In this document: positions 50,468 to 59,603 of the stretch, piece by piece
Layout: every line of letters begins with the position of its first letter
Numbering within the stretch: the stretch's first letter is position 1
From: an uncultured Parabacteroides sp.
GTDB lineage: Bacteria; Bacteroidota; Bacteroidia; Bacteroidales; Tannerellaceae
DNA: 64,000 nt
Direction: 5' to 3'
NCBI GenBank assembly: GCA_949298575.1
Contig: CASFXH010000003.1
Coordinates: 23,416 to 87,415 of the forward strand
Made by a program: the position numbers and the translations under genes
The notes under the pieces: generated by a model
What the model was told of the DNA's origin: nothing
Seen by the model: the letters and a program-made list of their open reading frames with translations, nothing else
Database searches by the model: none

Positions 50468-52828
50468 TTATCGCCTTAATATGTATCTTAAAGTTCCCAA
50501 CATGCTAAATCCTTGTTGAATGTAAGGAACGAACGTACTTCCTCCCTGGTAATAAGTCTTATCGAATAAATTATAGAATGTCAATTCTAGCTCAATGTTT
50601 TTAAATCGATAACGTGCGCCCGCATTGGCTATAAAGATAGCGGGCAATTGATTCTCAAGATCAACGACTGTTTCTCCTCCGATCATGACATGATCTATTG
50701 GGGATAATTGCGGACCAGTTAGTGACGCATTTGCGTATAGCCAGAGTTCGTGTTCGGATTTCTTTACGACATTACCGTTTAGCACCAAATTCATGAACCA
50801 ATTTGGGATATTGTGTATACGATGTCCTGAAAAGCTATAATTTGTTCCTCCTAATACGTTTTGATAAGTCAAATTGAAATTCGCCATAAAGCGAGGGACA
50901 TGATATTGTATCGTATTTTCTAAGCCTATAGTCCGTAACTCGCCACCATTGATGTAACGAGGATCATTTCCTGTCGCGGTTGGGTCGCGATAAATTAATC
51001 CCGTCAGGTTGTTGTAGAAGAATACGCTATTGTAGCTTAATGCGGGAATTGGATGATAGGAAATACTCGCTTGAAAAGCCTCCATGTATTCAGGTTCCAT
51101 ATCCTCAAGTCCTTTATAAGAAGGAAGTCCATTATAGCGATAGAAGTAAGGTGCGTCTACAAATGATCGGCCGTAATTGGCTTTTATATTAATTTTGTCA
51201 TTTAATAAATAGATTAGAGAGATACGAGGTGAAATAGATGTGACGACATTTTTATTTGCTCGCCTTTTAATGTCATAGCGAGCTCCTGCGTTCAGAATCA
51301 ATTTTTTATTAAAATAGTGCTTCAATTGGATAAATGGAGAATAGGTCGATTCGGCTCCTGTCTGGACAGGGGTAGGAAAAGAGGAGATGATATTTGTATA
51401 TTCCGAACCAATAAATCCTTCTTTACCATATAGGCGTATGTATTCCAATTGCATTCCGACTAGTAAATTACCTTTTCCTAATATGCCTAATTGCGGGTAA
51501 GTGTAATTTGCTAAAGCGGTCCCACCTAAAGAATATTCAGACCACCTCATGATTTGGAAGGGGGAATAAATTGTCGCTGTATCTCCTGCGGCTACTCCAC
51601 TGACACCATCGCCTATTAATGAATAGAGACTACTCTTATTTAAATCAAAATAGCCATTAATGTCAATTGACCAATTTCCGAATTGATTTAGATAGGAAAT
51701 GCCCGCATGTGTAAAGGACATGCCATGCCCTGGACCTTCTCCATTTGTAACCAAATATTTATCATAATCATATAAGGCACCCATGGATGAATAGACATCT
51801 GCGTGGGTTGGAATTTTTTTGCCATATCGTTGATTGAAATTTAATGTGATTTTTCGCCACTTGAATGTGAACCCAAAATCATAAGATGGTAATCGATTGT
51901 ATCCTTCTGTCCATGCGTATCCATCATGAGGATTTGTGCCAATCGCGTCCTGAGCTGAAACGAATCTCTTTTGTCCATCTGAGGCATAGATGGAAGCCCA
52001 TCCCATAAAGTCCATGTTCATGAAGCGTTTCCCGACCAATAGGCTGCCTTTCTTTTGCCCGAAATTACCAAAACCAATAGAGGCTTCTACGCCATTCACA
52101 TCCGAACCTTCTTTCGTGATCAAGTTGACGACCGCCATTAAAGCGACGTTGCCATAAAGCGACGAAGCCGGTCCCCTTAGTACCTCTATTTGCTTTACTT
52201 TATCCAAGCTAATGCTATAATCAGGTGCCGCTTTATTGGTCGCACGAGCATTCATGCGTTGGCCATTCAACATGATTAATATTTTTTCCTGCCCGGCCGA
52301 ATAAACGCCATGCGTCGCCACGTTTACCTCGTTGGGGCTTTCAACGGAGGTTATTCCGGGGACGTAGGCGATTAGGACATCTTTCAATGTTCGTGCTCCG
52401 ATCGCCTCGATCATCTCTTCTGTAATTAGGGTGACAGGAACTGGCGCTTCTTCCAATGTCTCGGTTTGTTGTGAGGCGGAAACGATGGTGCTCTGTCCGG
52501 AACGTAACGATTCAATCAATCGTTTAAATGGTTCAGAGTCGTCCCATGCGGGGGTATAATAGGGCTCTAAATCGAGTAGTTTGTTAGCCGCTTCGCTCGC
52601 TTCGCCAAAACGGTCTAAGGCTAAATAGGTTAGAGAGAGTAAACGGTAGGCTTGGATCTGTTCCGCGCCTTCATATTGGCCTATATTTTGGGTTAGAGAG
52701 TCTAATGTGCGATCCAGTTGTCCTAATCTGTAGGATTCCATTATTTCCTCAATCCCTATGTTTTGCGCGAGCATACGCATAGAGAGACAGAGGGCAACCC
52801 ATAGAAATATAGACTTTCTTAAGTTCAT
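50468..52828 (-). CDS. TonB-dependent outer membrane receptor with TPR-like N-terminus
   Basis: 786 aa with signal peptide (~1-21). Residues ~22-105 are helical and TPR-like (YRLLSLTYLALDRFGEASEAANKLLDLEP) instead of the usual carboxypeptidase-D-like extension. The plug domain is at ~120-245 (APVPVTLITEEMIEAIG, TLKDVLIAYVPGI, VEVLRGPASSLYGNVALMAVVNLITKEG with IEVLRGP). A 22-strand barrel follows, ending in FSMLGTLRYILRR. No partner SusD gene is present, so it is more like a siderophore/cobalamin-type receptor than a SusC. Position directly before the NRPS gene suggests uptake or export-linked sensing of its product (inference). Separated from the upstream kinase gene by 1 bp. Confidence 0.93.
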   Translation of the reverse strand: MNLRKSIFLWVALCLSMRMLAQNIGIEEIMESYRLGQLDRTLDSLTQNIGQYEGAEQIQAYRLLSLTYLALDRFGEASEAANKLLDLEPYYTPAWDDSEPFKRLIESLRSGQSTIVSASQQTETLEEAPVPVTLITEEMIEAIGARTLKDVLIAYVPGITSVESPNEVNVATHGVYSAGQEKILIMLNGQRMNARATNKAAPDYSISLDKVKQIEVLRGPASSLYGNVALMAVVNLITKEGSDVNGVEASIGFGNFGQKKGSLLVGKRFMNMDFMGWASIYASDGQKRFVSAQDAIGTNPHDGYAWTEGYNRLPSYDFGFTFKWRKITLNFNQRYGKKIPTHADVYSSMGALYDYDKYLVTNGEGPGHGMSFTHAGISYLNQFGNWSIDINGYFDLNKSSLYSLIGDGVSGVAAGDTATIYSPFQIMRWSEYSLGGTALANYTYPQLGILGKGNLLVGMQLEYIRLYGKEGFIGSEYTNIISSFPTPVQTGAESTYSPFIQLKHYFNKKLILNAGARYDIKRRANKNVVTSISPRISLIYLLNDKINIKANYGRSFVDAPYFYRYNGLPSYKGLEDMEPEYMEAFQASISYHPIPALSYNSVFFYNNLTGLIYRDPTATGNDPRYINGGELRTIGLENTIQYHVPRFMANFNLTYQNVLGGTNYSFSGHRIHNIPNWFMNLVLNGNVVKKSEHELWLYANASLTGPQLSPIDHVMIGGETVVDLENQLPAIFIANAGARYRFKNIELELTFYNLFDKTYYQGGSTFVPYIQQGFSMLGTLRYILRR

Positions 52829-52829
52829 G

Positions 52830-53669
52830 TTATTTTTTTATTGGAATAATGAAACTAAATCGAGTGAATTTATTCTCTTCAGAATCAACTGTTATTTTCC
52901 CGTGATGTTTTACCTCTATCAGCTCCCTAGTGATTGATAGACCTAATCCTGTTCCTTCGCCCGCTGGTTTTGTCGTGAAAAATGCGGTAAATAAATGTTG
53001 TTTTACTTCTGGAGACATCCCTATCCCATTGTCTTCCACGCTAATCACGAAATCATTTTCTTTTAATTCTGTTTTCACCGTGATTGTAGGGATATAATTG
53101 GGAGTACCGGCCTTTTGTCTTTTCCAAACGGCGTAGCATGCGTTATTCATGATGTTGATAATCGCCCGGCTCAGGTCTTGTGGGATTACTTTTACGATTG
53201 GAATATCAGGATCATATTCCTCATGGATAGTGACATTGAAATCCGATAGGTTCGCTCGCATCGCATGGAAAGAAAGCCAGACATATTTTTTTACCAATTT
53301 GGAAATGTCGGTTGGTAAAAACTCATCGGCCTTTCCTCTGGAATAGAGGAGTATTCCTTGGATAATGTCGGTTGCCCGGTGACCGTGTTCGGCGATTTTC
53401 GCCAGATAGGAGCGCAGGGTGGAAATGACTTCCGCCAATTCCTCATTTTCTTTGTCCGTTAGATCAATGCCTTTCTCATCAAGTATGTCTGTTAAATCAT
53501 CTACCATGTCATTGGCCATTTGGCTGAAATTGATTACGAAATTCAGCGGATTCTGTATTTCGTGAGCAATCCCGGCGCTTAAAGTGCCTAATGATGACAA
53601 TTTCTCTGATTCTTGAATCTGAGATTTGAGTTGTTTTATCTGTTGCTCTAAATCAATTGTGTCCCTCAT
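52830..53669 (-). CDS. soluble histidine kinase without sensor domain
   Basis: 279 aa, no membrane segment. An N-terminal coiled coil (~5-25) leads to the H-box SAGIAHEIQNPLNF with His36. Next are a long helical stretch and the ATPase domain with N-box INIMNNACYAVW, G1 VEDNGIGM, F-box FFTTK and G2 GTGLGLSITREL. All catalytic motifs are intact. Its gene overlaps the 3' end of the large sensor gene by 17 bp, and that sensor lacks the phospho-acceptor His. The two proteins may therefore work as one split kinase. Confidence 0.92.
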   Translation of the reverse strand: MRDTIDLEQQIKQLKSQIQESEKLSSLGTLSAGIAHEIQNPLNFVINFSQMANDMVDDLTDILDEKGIDLTDKENEELAEVISTLRSYLAKIAEHGHRATDIIQGILLYSRGKADEFLPTDISKLVKKYVWLSFHAMRANLSDFNVTIHEEYDPDIPIVKVIPQDLSRAIINIMNNACYAVWKRQKAGTPNYIPTITVKTELKENDFVISVEDNGIGMSPEVKQHLFTAFFTTKPAGEGTGLGLSITRELIEVKHHGKITVDSEENKFTRFSFIIPIKK

Positions 53670-56600
53670 TTTTTTTGCTATTTATGGATTGATGCTTAGG
53701 TATAGTCAATATGAACTCTGTATATTCATTCTTTTCGGAGTGAACATCCATTTGTCCGTTGTGGTTCAGAATGATCTCTCGGCTTAAATATAAGCCAACT
53801 CCAGCCGCTTCCGATGTCGTTTTTGTCGTGAAGAAGGGATCAAAAATCTTTTTGACAATCGTATCTTCGATGCCAACTCCATTATCCCATATCCCGATTT
53901 GAACATTATTTCCTTTATCGTATAAAGAGATTTTCATCAAAGCCTTATAAGCGATTCCATTACTTTGCTTTTTCCGGAGCGCGTAGATGCAATTCTGCAT
54001 CATGCTCATTAATACTTTGCCGATTTGTACAGGATCAAGGTCTATTATTATAGCGGGTGATGGATTATTAAATAGAATATTGATGTTTGTTTCTTCGATC
54101 TCTTTTTTGTAAAATTCTTTCAATACGTTTATGTTGTTAAGGATTAGTTTATTCAGATCCGTTTCCGCATAATGGCAACTGTGATCCGAAAGCATTTCTT
54201 CCATCGCTTTCAATATTCGGGAGGTGCTGTTGCCATGTTCTTCGATCTTGGATAAATGCGTATGTAGCATGCCAGAAATTTCTTGCATGTCTTCAAAATT
54301 ATCTTCAGAGATGTTTTCCTTTTCATCCCTCAGGTCTTCATCCATGTCTTTTAGAAGGACTGTTGATAGGTGTGAAAAATTAATGATATAGTTCAAGGGA
54401 TTTAATATCCGATCAATCAATCCTTGTGTCAGTTTCCCGACCGTCGCGACTTTTTCTTGTTGGATTAATTGATCTTGGGCTTCTTTTAGTTCAACCAAAG
54501 TCGTTTCCAGCTTTTGGGATTTTTCTATGATCTCATCTCTTTGCGTGCGGATCTGTTCTGTCCGTTGCTCAACCAACGCCTCCAAGCGCATTTTCTCAAT
54601 TAATAGCTTGCGGTTACGCCATTTCGCGTAAAGAGAGACAAGAACACCTAATATGAGTATATAGGAAATTATACTATACCATTGTAGATAATAGGGTTTT
54701 TCGATTTTGAAAGAGAATGTTGTTTCTTCGCTTTCCCGGCCAAATCCATCTAGGGCTTTTACATGGAATGTATAGGCTCCGTATGGTAAGTTGTTGAAAT
54801 TTTGTTCAGTATTTGTGCCCCAATCACTCCAAGGAAGATTATTGGCCCCTTCCAATCGATAAGCATAAAGGGATGGGCGAACGGCATTTGTATTTTCCGT
54901 GGAGAATTCGAAACTGAAATTCCGTGTTTGGCTTTTAAATACAGGAATCCGAGATGAAGGATTTTGTTTAAGATAAGCGTTATCTCCTCCCCAATAGGTG
55001 GAATCCATCCCTATACGTACAGAGCGAATATATATTTTAGGTGTCTGCGTGTATGTTTTGTCTTGACGCTTCAGGTCAATCTTAATTAGACGGGCGTTAC
55101 TGCCAATCCAAATGATGGAATCTTTGTCTTCATAGATCGTACGTATGGAAAGATTGTCCAACATGCTGAATTTGGAATTCAGAAGTGAATCCGGTTTCAA
55201 GTTTTCAATCGCTAATAAGCGCCTCGAATCGCCACCGACCAATAGCAATTTATTGGCATTCGTGGAAGATTGTGAGACTAACCCGGGCCACCATCCGCTT
55301 GTTTGAATGAATGTATTTAGTTCGCATTCAGGGGATACGAATTGTCCTAACGTGTCATCCCAAGAATATACGCCATTGGGAGAAAAGACATAAACAGTCC
55401 CATTGATGCGACTTAGCTTATTGCCACCGATCCCGTTTAAGCCATTTGAAATGTTTTGTAATTGGATAGATCGCAAGTCTTTTGTGGATTTGTAAATTTC
55501 ACCATACAGTGTTTCGGCCCATAAATAGTTGTGGGCTAAAATAATGCGCATGACATTTTCCACGTCTGAAATCTTTATGCGTTTTCCGTTCTGATATTGA
55601 TAAATGCCATCAATTTCTCCAGTATAATAGCGTTTTGAATCTTTGGGGTCAAAGAGTAGGCTAAAAGTGTTGTAACTATTTATGGGTTTCGCTGTTTTTC
55701 CGGAGATGGAAAATAGGCCATTGCTTGTTACGGCATATAAATCATTATTGAAGTTAATGACTAAATCCCAGCAAGATTGTTTTATTAAAGGAATCGCATC
55801 AAATTGGTCTGTATCAGGATTATAGATAAACAGTCCTTGGGAAGTGCCGACATAAAGGAATGATCCGTGGTGGCAAATGGATAATATTTCCCCTTGTAGC
55901 CCGTCATGAGAGTCGAAGTAGGAGAAGAAAGAGGGTACATTCAATTGGAAAATCCCATTGTCTGTCGCTCCCCAAATAGATCCCCGTTGGTCATACGCCA
56001 TTTTGTTTACATGATTACTGCATAAGCCTTCTCTTTCTGTCAACCATTTTGATTCCTTAGTTTGTTGGTTTGAATAATTGACACCATCAATTCCGTTTGA
56101 TTCAAAATAGATGTATGGCGTTATCGCGATACTGCATGAGAGCGATTCGTCTACATTTAGAGGCTCATTCAATGGAGAAGTATGGATTGAATCGTCGATA
56201 ATGGAGATCTTTAAATTGCGTGTGTAAAATACGGGATTGTTCTCTTTTTCTTCAATCAAGAGAATATCTCCAATGCGAGTGTCATGATTGAGGCTATCTG
56301 AATCGGAGACGTAAGGTCTTAAATAGGGCGTACCGTTCGCGGAGGCTTCCATTTTACCAATAAAGTTATGCCCGCCCGCCCAAATGGCTCCTTTTTTATC
56401 CACCATCAAATGGGTTATTCGTGAGATTCCTGGGGTAAGTAATTTTTGCCATTTCACGCCATTATAATAGATGACTCCTTCGAAATTCGCGAAATAGACT
56501 ATTCCCAGAGAATCACAGACGACGTCAAAGTTCCGGTTGTGAGCTTGATATTCTTCGGCGGTAAAATTCCGGAAAAAAGGGCGTCCTTCCTGGGCGAAAG

Positions 56601-56685
56601 AAGCTGCCGCGATTAAGGACCAGCTTAGGATTTGCCAGAAAAGCAGGGAACGTATGTTGCTCGCTATTTTATTTATACGTTTCAT
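53653..56685 (-). CDS. two-component-type sensor with beta-propeller, missing the H-box histidine
   Basis: 1010 aa. Signal/TM at ~10-32. The periplasmic part (~35-600) carries propeller repeats of the Reg_prop type (VDKKGAIWAGGHN, YDQRGSIWGATDNGIFQL, EDKDSIIWIGSNARLIKI). A Y_Y_Y domain (~605-670; YRLEGANNLPWSDWG, YGAYTFHVKALDGFG), a TM (~680-700) and a coiled coil to ~750 follow. In the dimerisation region the position of the usual AHEI-xNPL reads IDRILNPL, so His is replaced by Asp. The ATPase domain still has N (MMQNCIYAL), DNGVGIE, FFTTK and GVGLYLSREI. It resembles the front half of Bacteroidetes hybrid two-component sensors but lacks receiver and AraC domains. Confidence 0.9.
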   Translation of the reverse strand: MKRINKIASNIRSLLFWQILSWSLIAAASFAQEGRPFFRNFTAEEYQAHNRNFDVVCDSLGIVYFANFEGVIYYNGVKWQKLLTPGISRITHLMVDKKGAIWAGGHNFIGKMEASANGTPYLRPYVSDSDSLNHDTRIGDILLIEEKENNPVFYTRNLKISIIDDSIHTSPLNEPLNVDESLSCSIAITPYIYFESNGIDGVNYSNQQTKESKWLTEREGLCSNHVNKMAYDQRGSIWGATDNGIFQLNVPSFFSYFDSHDGLQGEILSICHHGSFLYVGTSQGLFIYNPDTDQFDAIPLIKQSCWDLVINFNNDLYAVTSNGLFSISGKTAKPINSYNTFSLLFDPKDSKRYYTGEIDGIYQYQNGKRIKISDVENVMRIILAHNYLWAETLYGEIYKSTKDLRSIQLQNISNGLNGIGGNKLSRINGTVYVFSPNGVYSWDDTLGQFVSPECELNTFIQTSGWWPGLVSQSSTNANKLLLVGGDSRRLLAIENLKPDSLLNSKFSMLDNLSIRTIYEDKDSIIWIGSNARLIKIDLKRQDKTYTQTPKIYIRSVRIGMDSTYWGGDNAYLKQNPSSRIPVFKSQTRNFSFEFSTENTNAVRPSLYAYRLEGANNLPWSDWGTNTEQNFNNLPYGAYTFHVKALDGFGRESEETTFSFKIEKPYYLQWYSIISYILILGVLVSLYAKWRNRKLLIEKMRLEALVEQRTEQIRTQRDEIIEKSQKLETTLVELKEAQDQLIQQEKVATVGKLTQGLIDRILNPLNYIINFSHLSTVLLKDMDEDLRDEKENISEDNFEDMQEISGMLHTHLSKIEEHGNSTSRILKAMEEMLSDHSCHYAETDLNKLILNNINVLKEFYKKEIEETNINILFNNPSPAIIIDLDPVQIGKVLMSMMQNCIYALRKKQSNGIAYKALMKISLYDKGNNVQIGIWDNGVGIEDTIVKKIFDPFFTTKTTSEAAGVGLYLSREIILNHNGQMDVHSEKNEYTEFILTIPKHQSINSKKNEGHN

Positions 56686-58234
56686 ATTCGGCTAATTCTC
56701 CTATATAATATTGCCATTCTTCCCGTGTGAAATCTCGAGAAAGATGTTGTTTGATATCCTTTGCCATGCGTTCAGGGGAAATAGAGAATAACGTGCAAGC
56801 GCCTTTCTCATCTCCTACGATGACCGTTAACCCGTCGTTCCATAAGACGGATGAGTGTATCCATGAGGATGAATTGTAAATTTCCGATGAGACGATCCGT
56901 CCTTCTTCCATATTCCATAGTCGGGCGGACCCATCCATGCTAACGCTTAGTAAACGGTTATCAAATAGGATCATGCTTGTTGGAGAAGAGACATGACTGA
57001 CCAAATCTCGGGTAGTTTGGTTCTCTATTTGTACCTCTTGGATTAGTCCATTCTTGTAGCCAATGAATAAACTTCCCTCCAAATCGCCATTCAGGCAACT
57101 GATTTCTTGCTTATGGCCACTATATAATAACTTGGCTTCCCCATTTTCACCTATCTGGTAGACTTGCCCGGATTGATCGCCTATCAGGAAACCGTATCTT
57201 GGGGTATTTAAAAATGTCGATACTTTTTTATCATGAGAATAGACTAGATTGGATGAGGCTTTTTGGGGATCGATTTTAAAAAGTTTCCCCTCTTTAGTCA
57301 TTATCCAGAGGTTCCCGTTCTTAGCCTCGAAACCCGCGGGAGCGGTTAATGTAGTCTCAAGAGTTTCTTCGCAATGTTTTTGCGTGAGATCGATTTTTAA
57401 CAAATCTCCTTTATAGGTAAGTGCCCAGCAAACATTCGATTTCGTTTCGCGAGCGATGAAGCGAAAATCAAAACGATTATCATGCAGCAAGATCGCGTCG
57501 CGATCTAAACCATCAGGCTGGACTTTCCATAAAAACAATTCACCATCCTGGCTTGCCGTAAGCAAGGATGGTTGCTTCGCGTCTCCCAATAATTTCATCG
57601 CTCGAATCGCGCCTTTATGTAAATTATTCGATTGGTATAAGTCGCTGATTAAAGATAACGCGTTAAAAAGAGCGGGTTGATAAATATCTCCTTTGTTCTC
57701 ATAGGAGAATTTCCATGCGGAATAGCAAAGTAAAGCGGCTAGGTCTTTGTTCTCCGCTTCGTATTGTGACAATGCTTCCGCGCCTAATGAGCGGACTAAT
57801 GCCAAACGGGCTAATGTGTCCGCTTTCATTTGTGCCGCGACGGCTTCTTCCCGGTGTTGGTCCGCTAATTGTTTTTGGGCTTCCATTTCGCTATAGGCTT
57901 CTATGGCCGCTTCTTGGGATAGCAACGCGTTTTCTCGTTCATACTCCGCGTTCCGTCGCATGTTTTCTGCGATTTCCGATTGATGAACGGCTTCTTGGCG
58001 CTGGATATCCGAAATCTCTTTCTGCTGATAGGCTATCTCTTCTAATTGAGAACTGATTCGACGTGTGATGACCGCTTCTTTACTTATTTCCTGGGCTTCT
58101 CGTAATTCTCTTTTTAAGGTTTCGTTTTGTTCTTTTTGTATTTGATAAATGCCATAAAGATACCCCAAGGCTAGTATAAAACCCAGTAAAAGAGCGGTCG
58201 CTCCCAAAAACCTCCCATAAGAGCTTTTTAGCAT
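56669..58234 (-). CDS. membrane-anchored coiled-coil/WD40 protein
   Basis: 521 aa. One N-terminal membrane helix (~10-30; LGATALLLGFILALGYLYGIY), then a long coiled coil (~32-145; heptads rich in E/R/A/Q). A helical spacer (RSLGAEALSQYEAENKDLAALLCYSAW) precedes a WD40/beta-propeller domain (~195-500; AIRAMKLLGDAKQPSLLTASQDGELFLWKV, FIGYKNGLIQEV, LLSVSMDGSARLWNME, VIVGDEKGACTLFS). Similar arrangements occur at the C-termini of Bacteroidetes caspase/STAND-type proteins, but no enzymatic domain is present here. Likely a scaffold for the neighbouring phosphatase and kinases. Overlaps the next gene by 17 bp. Confidence 0.82.
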   Translation of the reverse strand: MLKSSYGRFLGATALLLGFILALGYLYGIYQIQKEQNETLKRELREAQEISKEAVITRRISSQLEEIAYQQKEISDIQRQEAVHQSEIAENMRRNAEYERENALLSQEAAIEAYSEMEAQKQLADQHREEAVAAQMKADTLARLALVRSLGAEALSQYEAENKDLAALLCYSAWKFSYENKGDIYQPALFNALSLISDLYQSNNLHKGAIRAMKLLGDAKQPSLLTASQDGELFLWKVQPDGLDRDAILLHDNRFDFRFIARETKSNVCWALTYKGDLLKIDLTQKHCEETLETTLTAPAGFEAKNGNLWIMTKEGKLFKIDPQKASSNLVYSHDKKVSTFLNTPRYGFLIGDQSGQVYQIGENGEAKLLYSGHKQEISCLNGDLEGSLFIGYKNGLIQEVQIENQTTRDLVSHVSSPTSMILFDNRLLSVSMDGSARLWNMEEGRIVSSEIYNSSSWIHSSVLWNDGLTVIVGDEKGACTLFSISPERMAKDIKQHLSRDFTREEWQYYIGELAEYETYK

Positions 58235-58244
58235 ATAATGGATC

Positions 58245-59414
58245 CTATTCTGTTTTCATTCGTTTGACAACCAACATCGTGATATCATCCGATTGAGTCG
58301 TGCCATCAATAAAATCTTCTAAATCCGCATAGACGCCTTCAATGATAGTTCTCGCGTTGTCATGATAGAGTTCAATTAGGGATTCTTTTAAGCGGTTGTC
58401 GCCAAAAGCTTCTTCCTTGGCGTTGAACGCTTCCGTAATGCCATCCGTATAAAGGAAGAGAGAATCTCCCGGATTTAATTGGGCTGCCTCATTTTTGTAT
58501 GGGAAATCTTCTAAACCTCCGACTACGAAATTGGGCGTTTGGCCTAGGCTCTCAATCTTTCCGTCCGCCCGTAGAAGGTAAGTGGGGTTATGGCCTCCAT
58601 TCGTATAGTCTAACGTGCCTGTCCGGTGGTTGAAAATCCCATAGAACATTGTGACGAACATTGAGTTGACATTCGCTCGGCAAAGTAGTTTGTTTAATTC
58701 ATCCAAACATTCGTTGGAGGTTTCTTTTGTCATGGCGATGGAGCGTAAAAGCGTGTTGCTTACCGCCATGAATAACGCGGCGGGGACACCTTTCCCCGAT
58801 ACGTCGGCGATCACGATTCCTATTCGCTCCTCGTCTAAACGGAAGAAATCGTAAAAATCGCCGCCGATTTCTTTCGCCGGATTCATGAACGCGTAGATAT
58901 CTAAATCTTTAATCTCCGGGAAAGGAGGGAAGCGTCGAGGAAGGATCGCTTTTTGTATTTCTCCCGCTACGGCTAAATCTGATTGGATGGATTGCAGTTG
59001 AAGGTGTTCCGCTTGACTTTGTTTGATATAGTTGACTTCTTCAACGGCTTTTTCGATTGTCGTGGCCAAATCATCCATATCGATGGGCTTCGTGGCGAAA
59101 TCGAACGCTCCTCGATTCATCGCGGTTCGAATGTTTTTCATGTCTCCATAAGCGGAAACCATGATGCACTTCTGGGCGGGGTTGCGTAATTCGTTTATTT
59201 TGGAAAGAAGTGTTAGCCCGTCCATTTCAGGCATGTTGATATCGCTCAAGATGATGTCAAAGTTCGGATGTTCCACCATCAATTTCAAGGCTTCTAATCC
59301 GTTATGGGCAAACGTGAATTCATATTCTCCTTTCCGGATTTTACGTCTAAAATAGTGGCTTAACAAAACTTCCAAATCCGGTTCGTCATCAACACTTAAT
59401 ATTTTGATTGCCAT
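58245..59414 (-). CDS. response regulator with PP2C (RsbU/SpoIIE-type) phosphatase output
   Basis: 389 aa from the ATG at 59414, which gives the receiver N-terminus MAIKILSVDDEPD. The in-frame start at 59492 would place the promoter box inside the gene. Receiver ~3-125: acidic DDE, phospho-acceptor Asp58 in LSDINMPEMDG, Lys in TKPID. A linker helix (~130-165) precedes the PPM/SpoIIE phosphatase domain (~175-385; NPAKEIGGDFYDFF, VIADVSGKGVPAALFM, YTNGGHNPTYLL, LFLYTDGITEAFN, QSDDITMLVVKR) with metal-binding Asp residues intact. Such proteins typically dephosphorylate anti-sigma-factor antagonists; no antagonist gene is in the window. First gene of the operon and the likely target of the kinases encoded downstream. 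Confidence 0.94.
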   Translation of the reverse strand: MAIKILSVDDEPDLEVLLSHYFRRKIRKGEYEFTFAHNGLEALKLMVEHPNFDIILSDINMPEMDGLTLLSKINELRNPAQKCIMVSAYGDMKNIRTAMNRGAFDFATKPIDMDDLATTIEKAVEEVNYIKQSQAEHLQLQSIQSDLAVAGEIQKAILPRRFPPFPEIKDLDIYAFMNPAKEIGGDFYDFFRLDEERIGIVIADVSGKGVPAALFMAVSNTLLRSIAMTKETSNECLDELNKLLCRANVNSMFVTMFYGIFNHRTGTLDYTNGGHNPTYLLRADGKIESLGQTPNFVVGGLEDFPYKNEAAQLNPGDSLFLYTDGITEAFNAKEEAFGDNRLKESLIELYHDNARTIIEGVYADLEDFIDGTTQSDDITMLVVKRMKTE

Positions 59415-59443
59415 GTTTTCTCTATGTTTTTGATTTTTCTTCG

Positions 59444-59451
59444 CGAAGATA
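59444..59451 (-). promoter_or_regulatory. putative -7 element of the six-gene signalling/NRPS operon
   Basis: TATCTTCG on the minus strand, 30 bp before the ATG at 59414. This is the only obvious promoter-like box before any of the six genes, whose junctions overlap or are at most 10 bp. Confidence 0.5.
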
Positions 59452-59579
59452 AGAAAATTCAAGTAATCAAGGATAAGTTTAAATTGCTTCATCTATTATA
59501 GTCAGGTTTTAATGCGTGTTGAAAGCTCTTTCTGGGTTTCAAAAAGCGGTTTGTGCCTTTTACGGGAGAAATAAATCGT

Positions 59580-59587
59580 TAACTTCG
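59580..59587 (+). promoter_or_regulatory. putative -7 element of the metal-transport operon
   Basis: TAACTTCG, 16 bp before the start at 59604, matching the TAnnTTCG variant seen elsewhere in the window. Confidence 0.4.
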
Positions 59588-59603
59588 CGAAAACTTCAAG
59601 AAT

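Noticed and set aside
50468-52828. SusC of a polysaccharide-utilisation locus
   Set aside because: No SusD, no glycoside hydrolases nearby, and the N-terminal domain differs from SusC.
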